Assembly (NCBI GenBank): GCA_003133425.1
Contig: PKXI01000222.1
Span: 146-9,668 of the forward strand
DNA from: Acidobacteriaceae bacterium
GTDB taxonomy: Bacteria > Acidobacteriota > Terriglobia > Terriglobales > Acidobacteriaceae
Direction of reading: 5' to 3'
Length of the DNA: 9,523 bases
Of this stretch, positions 6,145 through 9,523 are shown piece after piece (the stretch's first letter is position 1; each line of letters opens with the position of its first letter). The notes beneath the pieces are model-generated. The model ran no database searches. It saw only the letters and a program-made list of their open reading frames with translations, and was not told where the DNA came from. The position numbers were made by a program, and so were the translations under genes.

Positions 6145-6938
6145 CCTTCCCTCTCTAAAAAACCGCAGCCTTCTTCATCTGGCGCAGGCAGCTGTGCCGC
6201 TGCGCTCTTATCCAGGAACAATGTAAGTATACCGCTCGCAGGCCAGATCAACTGGCTTGGAAGACGTTCCACGTCGTGCGAATCAGTCAGTACCTCGTTT
6301 AGAATCTGTGCTTTATCGGAGCCACCAATAAGGAAGAAGACCGAGTTGGCACGATTGATTACCGGCCAGGTGAGCGTGATCCGCCAGGTATCTTTCTGGG
6401 CAACATGGTTGGCTGTGACCAGCCGGCTCATCTCGTGCAGTGCCGGTGTGTGTGGAAAAAGAGACGCAGTGTGGCCATCCGGGCCCATCCCCAGCGATAT
6501 CAGATCGAAGCGCGGAAGCTCGGCGCCCTCCAGCCGGAAGCTGTTCCGCAGCTCCGACTCGTATCGCGACGCCGCCTGTTCCGGGTCCAACTCCCCCTCC
6601 ATGCGGTGAATCTGCTCCGGCCGCAGCGGAACCCGGTCCAACAGGGCCTCACGCGTCATACGATAGTTGCTCTCCTGGTCGTCCGGACGAACGCAGCGTT
6701 CATCCACCCAGTAGAGGTCCAGCTTGTCCCATTGCATGCGCGCTCGCCAGGGCTGGCCAGGGTCGCCGAGCAGCTCAAAGGCCGCTTTGGGTGTCGAGCC
6801 GCCGCTGATAGCGATCCGCGCCCGTCCCCGTGCATCCACCGCCTCATCGGCCATTTCCACAAAGTACTGTGCCGCTCGCCGAGCCAGCGCTGCCACGTCA
6901 GGCTCCACGTAGTAGATGATCCTTAGTTTTCTGGCCAT
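6141..6938 (-). CDS. pgl: 6-phosphogluconolactonase (DevB/SOL family)
   Basis: The protein has 265 residues. It hydrolyses 6-phosphoglucono-1,5-lactone to 6-phosphogluconate in the oxidative pentose-phosphate and Entner-Doudoroff routes. Family motifs in order: AISGGSTPKAAFELL (43-57), LYWVDERCVRPDDQESNYRM (75-94), FDLISLGMGPDGHTASLFPHTPAL (144-167, with the probable catalytic H156) and FFLIGGSDKAQIL (201-213). These are the sugar-phosphate isomerase-like motifs of bacterial Pgl. It is about 30 residues longer than the shortest family members because of a Pro/Ala-rich C-terminal tail. GGGGAG about 10 nt upstream supports the ATG at 6938. No clear promoter is seen in the 53 bp up to the preceding gene, so read-through from it is possible. 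It overlaps glk by 4 nt. Confidence 0.94.
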   Translation of the reverse strand: MARKLRIIYYVEPDVAALARRAAQYFVEMADEAVDARGRARIAISGGSTPKAAFELLGDPGQPWRARMQWDKLDLYWVDERCVRPDDQESNYRMTREALLDRVPLRPEQIHRMEGELDPEQAASRYESELRNSFRLEGAELPRFDLISLGMGPDGHTASLFPHTPALHEMSRLVTANHVAQKDTWRITLTWPVINRANSVFFLIGGSDKAQILNEVLTDSHDVERLPSQLIWPASGILTLFLDKSAAAQLPAPDEEGCGFLEREG

Positions 6939-6991
6939 CGATTACAACTCCCCTTTCTAAGGTACACGGGAGGTGGGTTAACCGGGTTTCT

Positions 6992-7771
6992 TCATTTCTT
7001 TGTTACGGCGATCGTGCCGCCGGTATCAACAACAAAGATGTGCTTTCCCGCGCCAATGTATTCAGGCATAGCGGGCTTGCGGTTCAGCACGTAGAGAACA
7101 TCAGTGTCCTCGGGAACATCGGACAGAATATGTACATGGTATCCGGCGACCGCATGCTCCTCGGGTTTGGATTCCATGTCAAGGATGGTCTTGTGCAACT
7201 GCCGAGTTTCAATGATCTGCTTGCCGTCTGCGGAGATGGTATAACGCACATCGCCGCCAAGAGGCCAGATCGTGTCTTTCACCTGGGCGGGATAGAGATA
7301 AACGTAAAAACTACCTCCGGGAGCGGGAAGAATCGCGCTGTTGTAGGGGCGATCAGCCCTGGGGAAACTACCTAAAGCAAACTCAATAGCCCGTTCCACC
7401 GGGACCAAATCATCGGGGCCTTCCCAAGGAGGATCGCGCCTGTGGGCCACGAACTTTCCTGGTTCTCCCGACTCCATTGCCTCATAGGCCACCAACAGCC
7501 GATCGTGCAGGGCATTCCACTTCGGAAATGTGACCATCCATCCTTTGGGCGTCTTCGTGCAGACGTAATGGGTCAATCCACTTGTGTCGGGATGCAACGC
7601 AAAGAAAGCGTCAGTTCCGTGCCATGCGGCCTGGTCATAGTCGTGGAGTGCGCGACCGCGCTCCGTTACGCCGGCCAAATAGGCTTTCAGGTCCTTATCC
7701 TTTGTTTGTCCCGACGCTCGACTTCCCACTACGAAAAGACATACTGCCAAAATGATCGCGAATCGCGGCAT
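6992..7771 (-). CDS. Secreted protein of unknown function (259 aa)
   Basis: The ATG at 7771 is supported by AGGGAG 6 nt upstream. Residues 1-21 form a signal peptide (MPRF, a hydrophobic core, then SRASG before QT), so the mature protein is exported. The mature N-terminus has a helical motif, RALHDYDQAAWHGTDAFFAL (40-59). The middle has aromatic beta-like stretches (SFYVYLYP, 154-161). A His cluster, H206, H212 and H214 (YHVHIL), precedes the conserved-looking end VLNRKPAMPEYIGAGKHIFV (228-247). The single Cys is at 71, apart from C11 in the signal peptide. It resembles uncharacterised proteins I associate with Acidobacteriota. I recognise no enzyme family and assign no function. It lies 53 bp ahead of pgl on the same strand and 204 bp after tolC. 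Confidence 0.8.
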   Translation of the reverse strand: MPRFAIILAVCLFVVGSRASGQTKDKDLKAYLAGVTERGRALHDYDQAAWHGTDAFFALHPDTSGLTHYVCTKTPKGWMVTFPKWNALHDRLLVAYEAMESGEPGKFVAHRRDPPWEGPDDLVPVERAIEFALGSFPRADRPYNSAILPAPGGSFYVYLYPAQVKDTIWPLGGDVRYTISADGKQIIETRQLHKTILDMESKPEEHAVAGYHVHILSDVPEDTDVLYVLNRKPAMPEYIGAGKHIFVVDTGGTIAVTKK

Positions 7772-7857
7772 GAATGGCTCCCTGAACCGGGCCTGTCTAC
7801 ACCCAATCCCAATGTGCCCGGGCAGGTGGACCTGAGCCCAACAATTTGTTCGTGGGA

Positions 7858-7863
7858 ATCATA
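7858..7863 (-). promoter_or_regulatory. Possible -10 box for the secreted 259-aa gene
   Basis: On the minus strand TATGAT (7863-7858) matches five of six bases of TATAAT, within the 204-bp gap after tolC. The hexamer about 17 nt upstream is a poor -35. It would give a leader of about 80 nt. The rest of the gap (7772-7975) shows no gene or strong hairpin. Confidence 0.3.
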
Positions 7864-7975
7864 CCCCGTTTCGCCTCATCGCGAATGTGAGCTCGAACGC
7901 AAATCCAGGGCTTTCGGACTGCCGTTCAGAGCGAAAGAGAAGACTCTTCTGTGGCAATTGGTCGTGAGGAAGGCC

Positions 7976-9451
7976 CTACCGCCCCAGGTATGCCCGATAC
8001 TGCGTCTCCAGCACTCCGGCGGCGCGCGCCAGGGCCAGCTTCGACAAGTTGTACTGGTAGAGGCTCTCCACAAGGTTGCTCTCGGCGGAGGCAAGCGTGG
8101 CCTGCGCCGTCACCAGCGGCAAATTGTCATCCACGCCGGCATTCACGCGATCGGTTTCGTCGCCCAGGGCGCGAGTGGTCAACTCCACGTTCGACCGAGC
8201 CACCTGTACCAGCTTGGTTGTAGCGCTCACGTCCAGCAGCGCCGCGCGCACCTGCTCGTCAATGTGGTTGCGGAGGTCGGCGAGTTGGGCGTTCACTGCC
8301 TGCATCTGGGCTCGGGATGCGTCCTCATCGCCGCGCAGACCAGCCTCGCGGAACAGCGGCACGCTCAGTGTGCCGCTGGCGACAAAGTTTCCGTGAGTTC
8401 CCGCGCCATTCACTGTGCTCGTGCCATAGTAGCTATCGAATCGCAGGCTGGGAAGCCGCTGGCTGCGATAGGCGGCATGGATGGCCTTGTACTCCACCAC
8501 CTGGTTCTGGAGGTTCTGGTAGTCCTGGCGATTCTTGTACGCCACGGCCCGCACTTCTTCCGGTGTTTGCTCAGCCAGATCGCTGAAAGGCGCGGGGTCA
8601 GTGAGCACAATCTTCTGGCCGGGATCGATGCCGATCTCGCGCTTCAGCAGGATCAGGTCCTTTTCGAGGTCATTCTGCGCGTAAAGCAGCGCCTGCTGCT
8701 GGGCCTGCAACTGGACCTTCGCCCGCAGTTCCTCCAGATTCGAGACTGTCCCAGCCTCGTGCGCGGCGTGGGCATGATCCAGCAACACGTGGCCCTGCGC
8801 CACCAGTGCCGCGGCATTATCCACCTCGCTGGAGGCGGCAATAGCGTGCAGATAGGCGGTCGCCACCTGCTGCACCACCTCGCCCCGCGCCGTCATTTTT
8901 GCAAAATAGGCCGCTCTCACCGCTGCGCCCGCCGCTCTCCATCCAGCGATTACGGGGCCGGAAAAGAGCGTCTGGCTGAAGTGGACCTGTCCTTCGGTGA
9001 GGTCGTCTTTTGTGATCAGCGAGATTCCCGTCGGCAACTTCCCGCCGGGAAACATCGAGCTGAACTTGGAGAACACGCCCGGCCCAAAGCCCTGCGCCGC
9101 AAGATCGTGTTGGTAGATGCCGGTGTCGCCCGTGAGCGTAATGGTGGGCAGAAACTCCTGCAGCGCTTCGTTTCTTTCCCCGTGGAGCGCCTTTTCGCCG
9201 TTCTCCGCCACTTTCAGGCCGAGGTTGTTTTCAAGGCCGCGTCGCACTGCGTCGTCCAGCGAGAGCTTCAGGGGCTCGTTGCTGAGCGGCTGCGTGGTAA
9301 CGCTGCCGAAATAGGGGTTGGCTGCAGAGCTGGGATTCGGAGCCTGCGCCAGCACAGCTGCTCCCGCGCCGGCCAGAAATACCGCGGCGCAAAAAACCGG
9401 CCCCACCCCGCGCCGGAGCACAAGATTTCTCCCAATGTTCACTAACATCAT
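7976..9451 (-). CDS. TolC-family outer-membrane efflux protein
   Basis: The protein has 491 residues. Basic residues and a hydrophobic core (about 9-33) form a signal peptide with likely cleavage after A35 (VLA before QAP). Two OEP repeats follow. The first starts with LKLSLDDAVRRGLENNLGLK (61-80) and contains HEAGTVSNLEELRAKVQL (231-248). The second contains the structurally matching RVNAGVDDNLPLVTAQATL (435-453). This duplicated GxxxxxxLxxA/E pattern marks the long alpha-helical tunnel. Family members form trimeric channels spanning the outer membrane and periplasm for RND, ABC or MFS pumps. No pump or adaptor gene is seen on the 3' side, so partners would lie upstream, beyond the right edge. 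ATGs at 9451 and 9448 are both possible; GAGAG just upstream does not decide between them. A BlaI/CopY-like dyad lies about 55 bp upstream. Confidence 0.93.
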   Translation of the reverse strand: MMLVNIGRNLVLRRGVGPVFCAAVFLAGAGAAVLAQAPNPSSAANPYFGSVTTQPLSNEPLKLSLDDAVRRGLENNLGLKVAENGEKALHGERNEALQEFLPTITLTGDTGIYQHDLAAQGFGPGVFSKFSSMFPGGKLPTGISLITKDDLTEGQVHFSQTLFSGPVIAGWRAAGAAVRAAYFAKMTARGEVVQQVATAYLHAIAASSEVDNAAALVAQGHVLLDHAHAAHEAGTVSNLEELRAKVQLQAQQQALLYAQNDLEKDLILLKREIGIDPGQKIVLTDPAPFSDLAEQTPEEVRAVAYKNRQDYQNLQNQVVEYKAIHAAYRSQRLPSLRFDSYYGTSTVNGAGTHGNFVASGTLSVPLFREAGLRGDEDASRAQMQAVNAQLADLRNHIDEQVRAALLDVSATTKLVQVARSNVELTTRALGDETDRVNAGVDDNLPLVTAQATLASAESNLVESLYQYNLSKLALARAAGVLETQYRAYLGR

Positions 9452-9505
9452 TCTCTCAGATGTCCCAAAGGGCGCCGGGATTCAGCCGGAACCTGGGATT
9501 TAGTA

Positions 9506-9517
9506 CTACAGTTGTAG
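9506..9517. promoter_or_regulatory. BlaI/CopY-type operator-like dyad upstream of tolC
   Basis: CTACA-GT-TGTAG (9506-9517) has perfect 5-bp arms and contains the TACAnnTGTA core known for BlaI, MecI and CopY repressors. On the minus strand it is followed at once by TAGTACTAAAT, which could include a -10 box, about 50 nt before tolC. Symmetry does not extend further out. The matching -35 and any regulator gene would be outside the window. Confidence 0.45.
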
Positions 9518-9523
9518 ATCGCG

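Noticed and set aside
5887..6609. Plus-strand 240-codon ORF across the glk-pgl junction
   Set aside because: It runs antisense to two strongly recognised enzymes and shows no motif or ribosome site of its own.
6976..6983. GGTTAACC palindrome between the secreted gene and pgl
   Set aside because: An 8-bp palindrome with no loop or flanking symmetry. It is not evidence of an operator or terminator.
7938..7950. AGAAGACTCTTCT palindrome after the tolC stop
   Set aside because: Only a 1-nt centre, so a real hairpin would have about four weak pairs and no useful U-tract. Too weak to call a terminator.
7442..9445. Very long plus-strand ORF (667 codons) antisense to tolC and the secreted gene
   Set aside because: Its translation is rich in Arg, His, Gln and Leu with no domain-like order and it spans two genes plus their gap. 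The minus strand gives a clear signal peptide and duplicated OEP motifs. It is a by-product of high-GC codon use.

Overview
The window is about 60% GC, dense in genes and bacterial. It has long structured ORFs, clear Shine-Dalgarno sites and short intergenic gaps. Gene style, a PF02685-type glucokinase next to 6-phosphogluconolactonase, and several small or secreted proteins that look familiar from Acidobacteriota suggest a Terriglobia-like acidobacterium. That placement is an inference from memory of families and was not tested by a search.

Layout from left to right. (1) Positions 2-37 hold a long hairpin at the window edge. It is followed by a two-gene plus-strand unit: a KdgF-like single-domain cupin (80-418) and a secreted two-module VOC (glyoxalase-fold) protein (456-1280). 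(2) Positions 1368-2447 carry three minus-strand genes: an ArsR-type repressor, a 94-aa single-pass membrane protein and a 64-aa Cys/His-rich protein. (3) Divergent from arsR is a compact plus-strand arsenic operon: arsM (As(III) S-adenosylmethionine methyltransferase), an arsC-type arsenate reductase of the LMW-phosphatase fold, and an acr3 arsenite efflux permease (2522-5062). A 74-bp AT-rich interval holds both promoters and probably the operator. (4) A GC-rich hairpin at 5073-5096 separates acr3 from the convergent minus-strand pair pgl-glk (6938-5125), which overlaps by ATGA. (5) Upstream on the minus strand are a secreted 259-aa protein of unknown function (7771-6992) and a TolC-family outer-membrane efflux protein (9451-7976). 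A BlaI/CopY-like dyad lies just upstream of tolC at the right edge.

How the genes work together. Arsenate is reduced to arsenite by ArsC, and arsenite is either exported by Acr3 or methylated by ArsM. ArsR represses both directions from the shared intergenic region until As(III) binds its cysteines. Glk and Pgl feed glucose into glycolysis and the oxidative pentose-phosphate or Entner-Doudoroff route. TolC probably forms the outer-membrane channel of an efflux pump whose other parts lie outside the window.

I see no wholly new system. The least explained parts are the cysteine-pair tails shared by ArsR, ArsM and Acr3, the unusual ArsR cysteine set, its apparently leaderless promoter, and the two small genes behind arsR. 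I saw no tRNA, rRNA, CRISPR array, insertion sequence or attachment site, and no gene-free stretch exceeds about 300 bases.
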